From NCBI RefSeq assembly GCF_014192095.1, contig NZ_JACHXN010000001.1, positions 62,001-126,000 of the forward strand: DNA of 64,000 nt. The letters run 5' to 3'. The notes beneath the pieces were generated by a model. The model made no database searches. It saw only the letters and a program-made list of their open reading frames with translations, and was not told the origin of the DNA. This DNA comes from Phyllobacterium trifolii. GTDB taxonomy: Bacteria; Pseudomonadota; Alphaproteobacteria; Rhizobiales; Rhizobiaceae. Of the stretch, positions 42,702-51,902 are shown piece after piece (the first letter of the stretch is position 1; every line of letters begins with the position of its first letter). Position numbers and translations under genes: made by a program.

Positions 42702-43706
42702 ATGCAGTCAAAAACTCTGCGGCCGTCGCCCATCACACCTACCGTCGATCTGGACAAGCAAGGCGTGCAACACGGCTTTTTGCGGCTGCCTTATAGCCGC
42801 GATGATTCCGCCTGGGGATCTGTCATGATACCCATCGCAGTTCTCCGCAATGGCAACGGGCCAACGGCGCTGCTGACTGGCGGCAATCACGGCGATGAAT
42901 ATGAAGGACCGATCGCTCTCTTTGACCTTGCCCGCACGCTCGACGTAGGCAAGGTAAGCGGTACGGTTATCATCGTTCCGGCGATGAATTATCCGGCGTT
43001 TCGCGCCGGCACACGCACGTCGCCGATCGACAAGGGCAACATGAATCGCAGCTACCCGGGAAAACCGGATGGCACGGTAACCCAGAAGATCGCCGATTAT
43101 TTCACCCGCGAATTGTTACCGCGTGCTGATGTCGTGCTCGATTTCCATTCTGGTGGCAGGACACTCGATTTCGTACCCTTTGCGGCCGCCCATATCCTGC
43201 CCGACAAAGTGCAGGAGGCCAAAGGCTTCGATGCCGTCAAGGCATTCTCGGCGCCATGGTCGATGCGCATGCTCGAAATCGACGCGGTCGGCATGTATGA
43301 CACGACGGTGGAGGAAATGGGCAAGGTCTTCGTCACCACCGAACTTGGCGGCGGCGGTACGGCTCGCGCCGAAACAGTCGCCATCGCCAAACGGGGGGCG
43401 ATGAATGTCTTGCGCCATGCGGGCATCGTCAGCGGTAATATTGACCACCGCGACACGCGATGGCTCGATATGCCATCAGGCGATTGCTTTTCCTTTGCGG
43501 AGGATCAAGGGCTGATCGAAACGATGGTCGATCTCGGCGACTTTGTTAAAGAAGGGCAAGTGATCGCTCGTATCCATCCAATTGGCCGCACTGGCGCGGC
43601 TCCAACCGAAATCCGAACGAAGCTCACAGGGCTTCTCGCAGCACGGCATTTTCCGGGTTTGGTTAAACCGGGTGACTGTGTGGCAGTCGTAGGCACTGTC
43701 GACTGA
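42702..43706 (+). CDS. eutE: N-alpha-acetyl-L-2,4-diaminobutyrate deacetylase EutE/DoeB
   Basis: A 334-residue zinc amidohydrolase of the succinylglutamate desuccinylase/aspartoacylase family. Zinc ligands are visible in LTGGNHGDEYEGP (His and Glu) and in VLDFHSGG (His); the NMNRSYPGKPDG segment binds substrate carboxylate. It releases acetate from N-alpha-acetyl-diaminobutyrate, giving diaminobutyrate for DoeD. I start at ATG 42702 rather than in-frame starts within eutD. Last gene of the plus-strand array; a convergent histidine kinase gene follows after 28 bp with no clear terminator. Confidence 0.92.
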   Translation: MQSKTLRPSPITPTVDLDKQGVQHGFLRLPYSRDDSAWGSVMIPIAVLRNGNGPTALLTGGNHGDEYEGPIALFDLARTLDVGKVSGTVIIVPAMNYPAFRAGTRTSPIDKGNMNRSYPGKPDGTVTQKIADYFTRELLPRADVVLDFHSGGRTLDFVPFAAAHILPDKVQEAKGFDAVKAFSAPWSMRMLEIDAVGMYDTTVEEMGKVFVTTELGGGGTARAETVAIAKRGAMNVLRHAGIVSGNIDHRDTRWLDMPSGDCFSFAEDQGLIETMVDLGDFVKEGQVIARIHPIGRTGAAPTEIRTKLTGLLAARHFPGLVKPGDCVAVVGTVD

Positions 43707-43734
43707 ATTTCTGGCCGCCTTTCGGCGTACCGCA

Positions 43735-45147
43735 TCAAACCGCACGCGGAATCCGCAATTCGGCTCTTAGGCCGCCGTCTGCGTCATTTGCGAGCGTGAT
43801 ATCCCCACCGCTGCGTCGCGCGATATTGCGCGCGATGGTCAAGCCCAGACCAAATCCACCAGTCTGCCGGTTCCGGGAGCCTTCGACCCGCCGGAACGGC
43901 TGGAACACCTCGTCGAGCTTGGCCTGCGGAATGCCCGGCCCTTCGTCGCGGATCGTCAGCAAAATGTCAGCACCACTTTGCGCGAGGCTGATATGGGCCT
44001 TCTCGCCATAGGTCACCGCATTGTTAACGAGGTTTGTTACACAGCGCCGCAGCGCGATCGGACGGCCCATGCAGATCAGCCCGCGCGACGCAAGGCTGGT
44101 TTTGTCGAATGAGGCCTGCGGAAAACCATCGGCAACCGAGTCGACCAACGACCAGAAGTCGATCTTCTCCTGTTCTTCATCGACGATTTCATAGGTAGCA
44201 AAATCGATAACGGATCGGGATATGGCTTCGATATCGTTCAGATCGTGTGTGAGTGATTGGCGCAAAGGCGATTTCCGCAACAGTTCGAGGCGCAGGCGAA
44301 TGCGGGTCAACGGCGTGCGCAGGTCGTGCGCCAGCGCGGCAGCAAGCTGCTCACGGTCGGCGACATATTCCCTTAATTGCGCCTGCATGGTGTTCACCGC
44401 TCGCGCTGCCGATTTATACTCGCTGCTGCCAAATTCGGGGAGTGGCGGCGACTTTACATCGTCGCCGATGCGCTTGACCGCTCGCTCCAATGCTCGATAC
44501 GGCGCCGTCAACCGGCGCATCGCCCAGATCGACATTGCAATGACCACCGCGGCAACAGAACCAAATAGGGGCAGCGTCTGCGCAGTGAAGATCGGGGGCT
44601 CCGGCGCGATCGGCGTGACGAAGTTCAGCCATTGGCCATCCTTGAACTTGATCGAGGCCGCGAGCCCGTCACTCTGGCTGAAATCCTCCGCGATGTCAGA
44701 AAGCTGGCGCTCTACAATGCCGACATCGGGATCAGGTGCGCTGGGGCTTGTTGCGGGACTGCTGGGTGGCCGGTTTGAAACGCGCCGAATCCGGGCATCG
44801 GTCACTCCGAACGCGGACAATCGCGCAACTAGCACATCTTCGAGCTCGGCAAGGCTATCGTCCGAAGCGATGGCCGATGTCACAGCCGGCTCGTCGGACA
44901 TGGAGAGAGGGTTGGCAGTGTTCGACAAAGCGCTCGCAAGAATTGATCGCTCGGATGGCGGTGCGGCGTAGAGCACCTTGACGAGCGTATATGCGCGTTC
45001 ACTCAAGCGAAACAGTTCGAGCACATTGTTGTTTTCGGCACGATCACGAGAGACGATCGATAATGTTGCAACCTGCGTTGTGAGCAGGCTGGTAATCAGG
45101 ATGAGCAGAATCCAGCTTGGCAGCGACTGGGGCAGAAACCGTTTCAT
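43735..45147 (-). CDS. Two-component sensor histidine kinase
   Basis: A 470-residue EnvZ-like kinase. A membrane helix (about 12-32) is followed by a periplasmic domain of some 160 residues rich in Ser/Pro at 125-145, a second helix near 195-212, HAMP, then the H-box AALAHDLRTPLTRIRLR with the phosphorylated His at about 271. The ATPase part has NLVNNAVTYGEKAH, DEGPGIPQAKL and GGFGLGLTIARNIA. Its start overlaps the regulator gene's stop (ATGA). The signal is unknown; the nearby small exported proteins at 46146 and 46491 could be targets or modulators. Confidence 0.9.
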   Translation of the reverse strand: MKRFLPQSLPSWILLILITSLLTTQVATLSIVSRDRAENNNVLELFRLSERAYTLVKVLYAAPPSERSILASALSNTANPLSMSDEPAVTSAIASDDSLAELEDVLVARLSAFGVTDARIRRVSNRPPSSPATSPSAPDPDVGIVERQLSDIAEDFSQSDGLAASIKFKDGQWLNFVTPIAPEPPIFTAQTLPLFGSVAAVVIAMSIWAMRRLTAPYRALERAVKRIGDDVKSPPLPEFGSSEYKSAARAVNTMQAQLREYVADREQLAAALAHDLRTPLTRIRLRLELLRKSPLRQSLTHDLNDIEAISRSVIDFATYEIVDEEQEKIDFWSLVDSVADGFPQASFDKTSLASRGLICMGRPIALRRCVTNLVNNAVTYGEKAHISLAQSGADILLTIRDEGPGIPQAKLDEVFQPFRRVEGSRNRQTGGFGLGLTIARNIARRSGGDITLANDADGGLRAELRIPRAV

Positions 45148-45860
45148 TCCGCGCTGACTTCGGGAACGAATTGATAGCCGCCGCCGCGGATCGTCAGGAT
45201 CAATTTCGGCGAACGGGAATCATCTTCCATCTTGCGGCGCAGACGGCTGATCAAAATATCGATGCTGCGGTCATAACCATAGGCGGCGTTGTTGCCCACC
45301 AATTCCAGCAGCTGGTCGCGGCTCAACATGCGCTGGGCGCTTTTGACCAGTGTTTCCAGAAGATTGAACTCTGCCGTCGTCAGTTCCACGCGCACTGCAT
45401 CTGGAGACACAAGCCGCCGCCGCGAGCAGTCCATTGTCCAGCCGGCGAATTTGTAGACCGTAGGTTCGAGGCGCCGGTCAGGACCGGACGTATCGAGACG
45501 GCGCAGCACCGCCCTGACCCGCGCCAGTAGCTCCCTCGGATCGAACGGCTTGGAGACGTAGTCGTCCGCACCCATTTCGAGCCCGACCACCCGGTCAGTG
45601 GTTTCTGTGACGGCGGTCAGCATGATGATCGGGATACGGGAGTGCATCCGGATATCCCTGCAAATTTCCATACCGCTTTTTCCAGGAAGCATCACATCGA
45701 GAATGAGAAGATCTATAGGTGTGCGGGAAAGCACTTCCTGCATTTCCTCGCTGTCTCGTGCAACCGAAACATGCATTCCCCGCTTCTTCAAAAATTCATG
45801 CAGGAGATCGCGAATGGCTTCGTCGTCATCGACAATCAGAATATGCGCTTCAGATTTCAT
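45144..45860 (-). CDS. OmpR/PhoB-family response regulator
   Basis: A 238-residue regulator: receiver domain with acidic VDDDEAIRD, phosphorylated Asp at about 54 (LLILDVMLPGKSG), Thr/Lys switch residues (MLTAV, YVSKPFDPRELLAR), then a C-terminal winged helix with LTTAEFNLLETLV and YDRSIDILISRLRRKME. The ATG at 45860 has AGGA 8 bases upstream; a TTG two codons earlier is less likely. It is first in a two-gene operon with the kinase. The 285-bp region upstream, shared with a divergent small gene, holds a direct repeat suited to OmpR-type binding. Confidence 0.92.
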   Translation of the reverse strand: MKSEAHILIVDDDEAIRDLLHEFLKKRGMHVSVARDSEEMQEVLSRTPIDLLILDVMLPGKSGMEICRDIRMHSRIPIIMLTAVTETTDRVVGLEMGADDYVSKPFDPRELLARVRAVLRRLDTSGPDRRLEPTVYKFAGWTMDCSRRRLVSPDAVRVELTTAEFNLLETLVKSAQRMLSRDQLLELVGNNAAYGYDRSIDILISRLRRKMEDDSRSPKLILTIRGGGYQFVPEVSAE

Positions 45861-46032
45861 ACTCAATTCCTGATGACGATCGTTTTGCGCCTAGCCATGA
45901 GGCGCGGTTCAACCCGTTGTTTTTACGCACGATCCATTGTGGAAGCCACGTAATTCTTTGGACTGGAGAGCAAAACCAGCAACATCCAATGACTGGCGAA
46001 GCGGGCAAAATTCTGTCGTTTCGCGTCTTGTT

Positions 46033-46065
46033 ACAAAGCAGAAACAAAACACCACAAAGCAGAAA
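46033..46065 (+). promoter_or_regulatory. Direct repeat, candidate response-regulator binding site
   Basis: ACAAAGCAGAAA occurs exactly twice (46033-46044 and 46054-46065) with a 21-bp offset, so both copies face the same side of the helix. OmpR-family dimers bind direct repeats. It lies about 80 bp before the small exported protein gene at 46146, opposite the response regulator gene. Confidence 0.5.
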
Positions 46066-46145
46066 AACTCAGGCAACACTCAAGTCCGATAAAAGCCCGT
46101 CAACTCGTGGTTGACTGGTCGAAACAGGATTTCTTCGTAACTCAA

Positions 46146-46448
46146 ATGGCTCTTATGCGGAACATATTGACCATTTCGACAATCGTCCTGACCGGTGCGA
46201 TCGTATTCATCGCACCAATCGAGCAGTCAATGGCAGCAGAGACACTCACCCGCACAGAGTTGTGCGGCAAACTCCAGCAACAAGTTCAACACGCAATGAC
46301 GGAACACGCCGAGGCAAAACGGGCAGCCAAGGCGAAAGCACTTCAAAAAACGGGAACGAGGTTCTGCGCAAGCAACAAGCAGGCGCAGGGGATCAGATCG
46401 TATGCCCAGGCTTTGAAGCTGCTTGGTGTGCAGCCGGTTGACGATTGA
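46146..46448 (+). CDS. Small exported protein of unknown function
   Basis: A 100-residue protein with a Sec signal peptide (MRNILTISTIVLTGAIVFI, cleavage near SMAAE). The mature part, about 68 residues, is helical and Ala/Lys/Gln-rich (AEAKRAAKAKALQKTG) and has two cysteines (ELCGKL, RFCASN), probably one disulfide. ATG 46155 is an alternative start within the same signal peptide. The family is unknown. It is divergent from the two-component operon across a direct repeat and is followed by another small exported protein gene after 42 bp. Confidence 0.6.
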   Translation: MALMRNILTISTIVLTGAIVFIAPIEQSMAAETLTRTELCGKLQQQVQHAMTEHAEAKRAAKAKALQKTGTRFCASNKQAQGIRSYAQALKLLGVQPVDD

Positions 46449-46490
46449 CCGACTGTATCACACAGGCCCGCATCGAAAGGAAACTGACCA

Positions 46491-46721
46491 ATGAAAAAGT
46501 CCCTCTATACAGCTCTCGGTCTCGCCGTTGCCCTCGCTGTTTCGGCTCCGGTTATCGCTTCCAGTGCCAACGCCGCCCCTGCTGCAACAACGGCAACTAC
46601 CCCGGATACGACGACAACCGTGAAAAAGGCTCACAAGCCTGTTAAGAAGGTGCACAAGATGTCCGCCAAGAAGAAGGCCGTAAAGCCTGCTGAGTCAACT
46701 GCTCCTGCTCCTGCACAATAA
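46491..46721 (+). CDS. Small Lys/Pro/Ala-rich exported protein
   Basis: A 76-residue protein: signal peptide to about ASSANAAP (residue 28), then a low-complexity mature part of Ala, Thr, Lys and Pro (TTVKKAHKPVKKVHKMSAKK). It is strongly basic and likely unstructured, and may bind acidic envelope polymers. GAAAGGAAAC precedes the ATG. Similar tiny basic proteins are common in Rhizobiales but not characterised. Probably in one unit with the preceding gene. Confidence 0.6.
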   Translation: MKKSLYTALGLAVALAVSAPVIASSANAAPAATTATTPDTTTTVKKAHKPVKKVHKMSAKKKAVKPAESTAPAPAQ

Positions 46722-47019
46722 TTTCTGCAAGCAAGAGATCAGATTGTAGCAGACACTGTGCCGGTCGTGGGAAGCCATAGCCGGCATAGTTCTTTGATAA
46801 TGCCAAAGTCTAAATTTCGTTTGCAAACTTTCGTTATTCAAATCCTCCATCCCATCGTAAAATCAACTTGGTGATTCTCTTGGCCAATGCATGGATCAAG
46901 AATCCGGGGCCGGTGGAGCATCTTACTGCGCCGTGCGTTCAAATCGGACGCACTACATTGAATGGAACATAGTCCTTTCGGGATTGTGCTCCGGCAAACC
47001 GGTTTATGGAGAATTGGCT

Positions 47020-47274
47020 ATGGGCGGAGAAAGTCTTCTTATTTTTCTTTTGGTGGGGTTGATAGCGGGATGGCTCGCCAGCCAGCTCGTTCGCGGAGGC
47101 GGCTTTGGCCTCGTGGGTGACCTGATAGTAGGCGTTATCGGTGCCTTCATTGCAGGATATCTTTTTCCGAGGCTCGGCATCTCGCTCGGCAGCGGCATCA
47201 TAGGCGCAATCATCGCCGCAACGGTCGGAGCGGTCATTCTTCTCTTTATCCTTCGCGCCGTTAAACGGGCCTGA
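47020..47274 (+). CDS. GlsB/YeaQ/YmgE-family small membrane protein
   Basis: An 84-residue transglycosylase-associated-protein family member with three hydrophobic helices: LLIFLLVGLIAGWLASQLV, GDLIVGVIGAFIAGYLF and a glycine-rich third helix GIIGAIIAATVGAVILLFIL. The conserved GLIAGWLAS near the start is typical. These proteins are stress-induced inner membrane proteins of unknown action. The start at ATG 47020 has GGAG 10 bases upstream. The preceding 298 bp have no clear gene and presumably hold its promoter. A strong terminator follows. Confidence 0.85.
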   Translation: MGGESLLIFLLVGLIAGWLASQLVRGGGFGLVGDLIVGVIGAFIAGYLFPRLGISLGSGIIGAIIAATVGAVILLFILRAVKRA

Positions 47275-47287
47275 CTTCAGTCGATAC

Positions 47288-47324
47288 AAAAAAGCCTCCG
47301 AACTGACAGTTCGGAGGCTTTTTG
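47288..47324. terminator. Bidirectional rho-independent terminator
   Basis: AAAAAAGCCTCCGAACT and AGTTCGGAGGCTTTTT pair around a GAC loop, with A and T runs on either side. It separates the convergent GlsB-type gene and the RND pump operon. Confidence 0.93.
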
Positions 47325-47346
47325 TTTGGCTTAAAGGTCCCCTTCG

Positions 47347-50300
47347 CTAGGTGTGGCTAACCTGCGGAGCAGCGCCTCTCCCAACGGGAATAGCAGTTGC
47401 TTCAGCCTTCACATCCTTCTTGGAAATGAAGGTGTAGAACATCGGCACCACGAAGAGTGTGAAGACTGTCCCGACAAGAATGCCGGAGAAAATCACCAGA
47501 CCGATCGAATAGCGCGCTGCGGCACCGGCACCAGTAGCTGTGATGAGCGGTATAACGCCGAGAGCCATGGCCGCAGTCGTCATCAGAATCGGACGAAGCC
47601 GGGTCTTTGCCGCAAGGATGATTGCATCATGCCGCGATATACCGTGCAGTTCACGCTGCTGATTGGCAAATTCCACCATCAGAATACCATGTTTGGTAAT
47701 CAGGCCCACGAGTGTGATCAGACCGACCTGCGTATAGATGTTGAGTGTACCCAGCCCCAGGTTGAGCGGCACGATCGCACCGAAGATCGAAAGCGGGACC
47801 GACATCATGATGATAAACGGATCGCGGAAGCTTTCGAACTGCGCCGCCAGCACCAGATAGATCACCACCACGGCAAGCAGGAAGGCAATGAGGATCGTGC
47901 TTCCCTGCTCGATTTCCAGGCGCGACTGGCCGGAATAATCCATGAAGAACCCATCCGGCATCAAAGGCTTAGCCGTATTGATAACGGTCTGCAGACCTTG
48001 ACCGGTCGTAACACCCGGCAGCGGCAGAGCTGAAATCGTCGCCGAATTCAGCTGGTTGAACTGCTCGATGGCGGCTGGCGAAGCGTTCTCCGTGACCTTG
48101 ATGACCGCTGACAACGGAACCATCTCGCCAGATGCACTCTTGACGAAATACTGGCCCAGATTTTCAGGATTGGACCTGTAGTCCTGCGGCACCTGAGGAA
48201 TGATGTCGTAGCTGTTGGAATCCCGATCGAATTTCGAGATCTTGCCGCCGCCGACCAACAGCCCAAGTGTCTGACCGATATCGCTTACGGGCACGCCCAA
48301 CGCCGAGGCCCGATCGCGATCGATCGTGACCGTGACTTGCGGCGCGTTGAACGAGAGCGAGTTTTGCACGATGATGAACTGCCCCGAGGCTTGTGCCTTG
48401 TTCTTGATCTCTTCGGCGACTTCGAACACCTTGTCGGCCGGGCCGGTCGACTGAATAATGATAGAAATTGGCAGGCCGCCACCAGTACCCGGCAAGTCCG
48501 GGGGCGCGAAGATAAAGGCTTCGACGCCGGCAAGCGGACTGATCATGCCTTGCAATTCTGCCTTGAGCTGTGCTTGCGACTTGGTGCGTTCGGACCAATC
48601 CTTGAACACCCAAATGGCGAAGGCGGAATTCGTCGTGCCGAAGCCCAGGATATTGAAGCGGGTTTTCAACTCCGGCAAATCCTTGGTCAAGGCATCGATC
48701 TGATCTGCGTAGAGCTTGGTGTATTGCGACGTCGCATATTGCGGACCATTGACGATGGCAAACAGCGCACCGGAATCTTCTTCAGGAGCAAGTTCGGAAT
48801 TGGTCTTGGTAAGAAGGAAGCCGGTCAACGCCACAAGCGCGACAACAATGAACAAGGTGACGAACCGAAAGTTGAGCGAGCCCGCAACACGCCGTTCATA
48901 AGCGCCTTCAAGCCAGCCGAAACTCCGGTCAACAATCCGCTGGAACCGGCTGTGCCCGCCTGCCCGCAGCAAGAGCGCGCACATCATCGGTGATACGGTC
49001 AATGCGGCCACACCGGAGATGATCACGGCGCCGGCAAGCGTGAACGCGAATTCACGAAACAACGAGCCGGTGAGACCGCCGGTAAATCCGAGCGGCGCGA
49101 ACACAGCCGCAAGCGTGATGGTCATCGCGACAATGGGGCCGGTGATTTCCTTCATGCCTTTCAATGCGGCATCAAGCGGTCTCAGCCCCTCCTCGATATG
49201 ACGATGGATATTCTCCAGGACCACAATCGCGTCGTCGACCACGAGACCGATGGCCAGAACCATCGCCAGAAGCGATAGCAGGTTGATCGAATAACCAAGC
49301 ATAAACAGGAAGAAGCACACGCCGATCAGCGATATCGGGATGGTTACGACCGGAATGATGACCGAACGGAACGATCCAAGGAAGAGTAGAATCACGGCAA
49401 CAACGATCAACACCGCCTCGCCGATGGTCTTGAACACTTCCTCGATCGACGAGCTGATCTGCTCCGTCGAGTCGTAAACCATGTAAAGCTGCATGCCTTC
49501 GGGCAGAGTCGCTTGAATCGAAGGCAATTCCTTGCGAACTGCAGCTGTCATGTCGATGGGGTTGGCGGCAGGTGTCGGGAATATCCCCAGGAACGTACCA
49601 CTGGCTCCGTTAAAGCTGACGATCGTATCTTTGTTGACGGCGCCGAGCTCAACCCGTGCCACATCACGCAGACGGATGATGTTGTCGCCGTCGGATTTGA
49701 TCGGCATCGCGCCGAAAGCCTCAGGCGTCTGCAACGTTGTCTTCAACGTAATAGGTGAAGCCGTGTAAAGATTCTCGATCTTGCCCGGCGCAGACAGGAA
49801 ATTCGACTGGTTGATCGCCGTCAATACTTCCGATGCAGTGGTCTTGCGGGCAGCCAGCTTGATCGGATCGATCCACACGCGCATCGAGAACACCTGACCA
49901 CCCAAAATCTGAGCGTCGGCGACACCTTGAATGGTCGACATGCGAGGCTGGATAACGCGTTCCAGATATTCGGTGATCTGCTCACTCGTCATATTCGGGT
50001 TTTGCACGGCCAGATACATCGTTGCGAAGTCCTGACCGGTACCCTTGGTGATGACAGGATCATCGGCTTCTTCCGGCAGATCCCCGCGCACCTGGTTGAC
50101 CTTGGAGATTACCTCGGTCAACGCCGCGTCAGGATTTGCGCCAAGCTTCATCTGAACCGTCACCGTGCTCGATGACGGAGCGGATGACGACGTCACGTAG
50201 TCGATGTTTTCCGTCGTGGTCACAGCTTTAGCGATCGGAGCAGAAATGAATCCCTGCATCAGGTCGGCGCTGGCACCGGCATAGGCGGTTTTGATGGTGA

Positions 50301-50433
50301 TAACCGTCTCTTCGACCTTGGGGTACTGGCGCACAGAGAGGTTCACCAGTCCCTGCGCACCGAGCAGGATGATCATCAAAGCGACAACCGTCGACAGGAC
50401 AGGACGGCGAATGAATATTTCCGAGAAATTCAT
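47347..50433 (-). CDS. RND efflux transporter permease (HAE1/AcrB type)
   Basis: A 1028-residue, 12-helix proton-driven inner-membrane pump subunit. N-terminal MNFSEIFIRRPVLSTVVALM, the proton-relay pair in AIGLVVDDAIVVLENIHRH, and GFTGGLTGSLFREFAFTLAG are typical of MexF/AcrB relatives. It is probably a multidrug or organic-compound exporter. Its ATG overlaps the stop of the fusion protein gene by 4 bases, so they form an operon. No outer-membrane channel gene is adjacent. Substrates unknown. Confidence 0.93.
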   Translation of the reverse strand: MNFSEIFIRRPVLSTVVALMIILLGAQGLVNLSVRQYPKVEETVITIKTAYAGASADLMQGFISAPIAKAVTTTENIDYVTSSSAPSSSTVTVQMKLGANPDAALTEVISKVNQVRGDLPEEADDPVITKGTGQDFATMYLAVQNPNMTSEQITEYLERVIQPRMSTIQGVADAQILGGQVFSMRVWIDPIKLAARKTTASEVLTAINQSNFLSAPGKIENLYTASPITLKTTLQTPEAFGAMPIKSDGDNIIRLRDVARVELGAVNKDTIVSFNGASGTFLGIFPTPAANPIDMTAAVRKELPSIQATLPEGMQLYMVYDSTEQISSSIEEVFKTIGEAVLIVVAVILLFLGSFRSVIIPVVTIPISLIGVCFFLFMLGYSINLLSLLAMVLAIGLVVDDAIVVLENIHRHIEEGLRPLDAALKGMKEITGPIVAMTITLAAVFAPLGFTGGLTGSLFREFAFTLAGAVIISGVAALTVSPMMCALLLRAGGHSRFQRIVDRSFGWLEGAYERRVAGSLNFRFVTLFIVVALVALTGFLLTKTNSELAPEEDSGALFAIVNGPQYATSQYTKLYADQIDALTKDLPELKTRFNILGFGTTNSAFAIWVFKDWSERTKSQAQLKAELQGMISPLAGVEAFIFAPPDLPGTGGGLPISIIIQSTGPADKVFEVAEEIKNKAQASGQFIIVQNSLSFNAPQVTVTIDRDRASALGVPVSDIGQTLGLLVGGGKISKFDRDSNSYDIIPQVPQDYRSNPENLGQYFVKSASGEMVPLSAVIKVTENASPAAIEQFNQLNSATISALPLPGVTTGQGLQTVINTAKPLMPDGFFMDYSGQSRLEIEQGSTILIAFLLAVVVIYLVLAAQFESFRDPFIIMMSVPLSIFGAIVPLNLGLGTLNIYTQVGLITLVGLITKHGILMVEFANQQRELHGISRHDAIILAAKTRLRPILMTTAAMALGVIPLITATGAGAAARYSIGLVIFSGILVGTVFTLFVVPMFYTFISKKDVKAEATAIPVGRGAAPQVSHT

Positions 50434-51803
50434 TTTGTTGGCAGTCCTGACTCTGTTTTGCTTGCGGGGTTCACATCATTGGCGATCTTGACCACTGCGC
50501 CGGGGCTCAAGCGATTTTGGCCCGCCGTTACGATAACGTCGCCCTCTTTGAGACCTTTGGTTATTTCGACAACAAGACCGGACCGGCGCCCCGGCCTGAC
50601 GAAAACCTGCGTGACGATGAGCTTCTCATCTTTCTTGTCAGTCGCAGCTGGCTGTGTTGACGCTGTCACGTCAGCTGGCTTTGCCTCATCCGCAGGTTTG
50701 GCTGGATCCGCTGGCTTGGTTTCGTCCGGAGCGGGACGAACGACGAAGACATAGTCGCCATAGAGGCTCGAAACGAGCGCCGTCTGCGGCAGCGTGAAGA
50801 CATTTTCTTCCTTCGGCAGTGTCACCCGGACTTGGGAAAACTGACCCGGGCGCAATTCTCCCTCGGAATTGTCGACCTGCGCTCGAACCGAAACAAGTCT
50901 TGTCGCCGGATCGATTCTGGGTTCGATGGCCGTGATCTTGCCGTCATAGTTGATGTCATTATCCGTCAGACCAAGTTTGATCGGCTGGCCGATCTTGATC
51001 TGGCTCAAGACCTGCTCATTGACTGTAAAGTCCACGCGCATCGTCGTTAGATCCTGCAAGGAAACGACCACTGTGCCTATTGGCAGATATTGCCCGAGCT
51101 CAATGCGCGGGATGCCGACCGTGCCCTTGAAAGGCGCCTTCAACAGCTTCTGATCCATAACGGCTTGCAATTTGGCAATCTCGGCCTTCTTGGCCAGCGA
51201 TGCCGATTGCGCCTCGTCGACGGCAGAAACGGCACCAACACCTCGGGTATTGAGCGTGCGGGCACGCGCCAAAGTCTGATCCATCAATACATCTTGCGCC
51301 CGAGCGGCAACAATGTCGGCTTTCTCGATCGCGTCGTCGAGTTGCAGGAGCGGCGCGTCCTTCTCGACCGTCTGGTTAGCCTTGAACGGGATATCCTTGA
51401 CGATACCGGCAACTTCGACCGAGAGCTCGACACCCTGGATCGCGCTTACCGTACCGATCGCTTCGATTTCCGGCATCCATTCACCCGGCTTGACCGTATA
51501 GGTCGAGACCGGCGCGGCTGGCTGCTGCATGGTCGCAAAGAACTGCTTGATCATGGAATCTCTGAAGAAATTGAACCAGACCAAGCCACCAGCGACTGCT
51601 ACGACAAGAATTAGAATGATCGCAGGCATCATGTAGCGCTTGATCTTGGTGAACAGCGCCCAGATCAATCCAACGAAGACTAGGATTCCGACTGCCGTGG
51701 GTAGTATGTAACCCTTGAACTCCGGAGCCTTTGTCCACACTAATCCACTGATCACCGCGACCAGGATTAGAACGATTAGGGGTGCAATGTAGCGCTTAAT
51801 CAT
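50430..51803 (-). CDS. RND periplasmic adaptor (membrane fusion) protein with duplicated N-terminal anchor
   Basis: A 457-residue MexE/AcrA-like adaptor. The lipoyl/hairpin region (VEVAGIVKDIPFKANQTVEK, then coiled coil to about 240), beta-barrel (LRPGQFSQVRVTLPKEENVF) and a C-terminal part with an inserted Lys/Pro/Ala-rich linker (about 370-400) are visible. Unusually, the N terminus carries two similar anchors: IKRYIAPLIVLILVAVISG at residue 2 and IKRYMMPAIILILVVAVAGG at 54, with a third hydrophobic segment between. ATG 51803 is followed by this region and has GGAG upstream. First gene of the pump operon, divergent from tetR. Confidence 0.9.
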   Translation of the reverse strand: MIKRYIAPLIVLILVAVISGLVWTKAPEFKGYILPTAVGILVFVGLIWALFTKIKRYMMPAIILILVVAVAGGLVWFNFFRDSMIKQFFATMQQPAAPVSTYTVKPGEWMPEIEAIGTVSAIQGVELSVEVAGIVKDIPFKANQTVEKDAPLLQLDDAIEKADIVAARAQDVLMDQTLARARTLNTRGVGAVSAVDEAQSASLAKKAEIAKLQAVMDQKLLKAPFKGTVGIPRIELGQYLPIGTVVVSLQDLTTMRVDFTVNEQVLSQIKIGQPIKLGLTDNDINYDGKITAIEPRIDPATRLVSVRAQVDNSEGELRPGQFSQVRVTLPKEENVFTLPQTALVSSLYGDYVFVVRPAPDETKPADPAKPADEAKPADVTASTQPAATDKKDEKLIVTQVFVRPGRRSGLVVEITKGLKEGDVIVTAGQNRLSPGAVVKIANDVNPASKTESGLPTK

Positions 51804-51902
51804 GGAAAGGCGGCTCCAACAAAACAATGGCCAGCAAAAAGTCTGCCAGCCTGTCATATGAATGTGAATCGTGTGGACTTGATGACCACGCGCAATGTAC
51901 TG

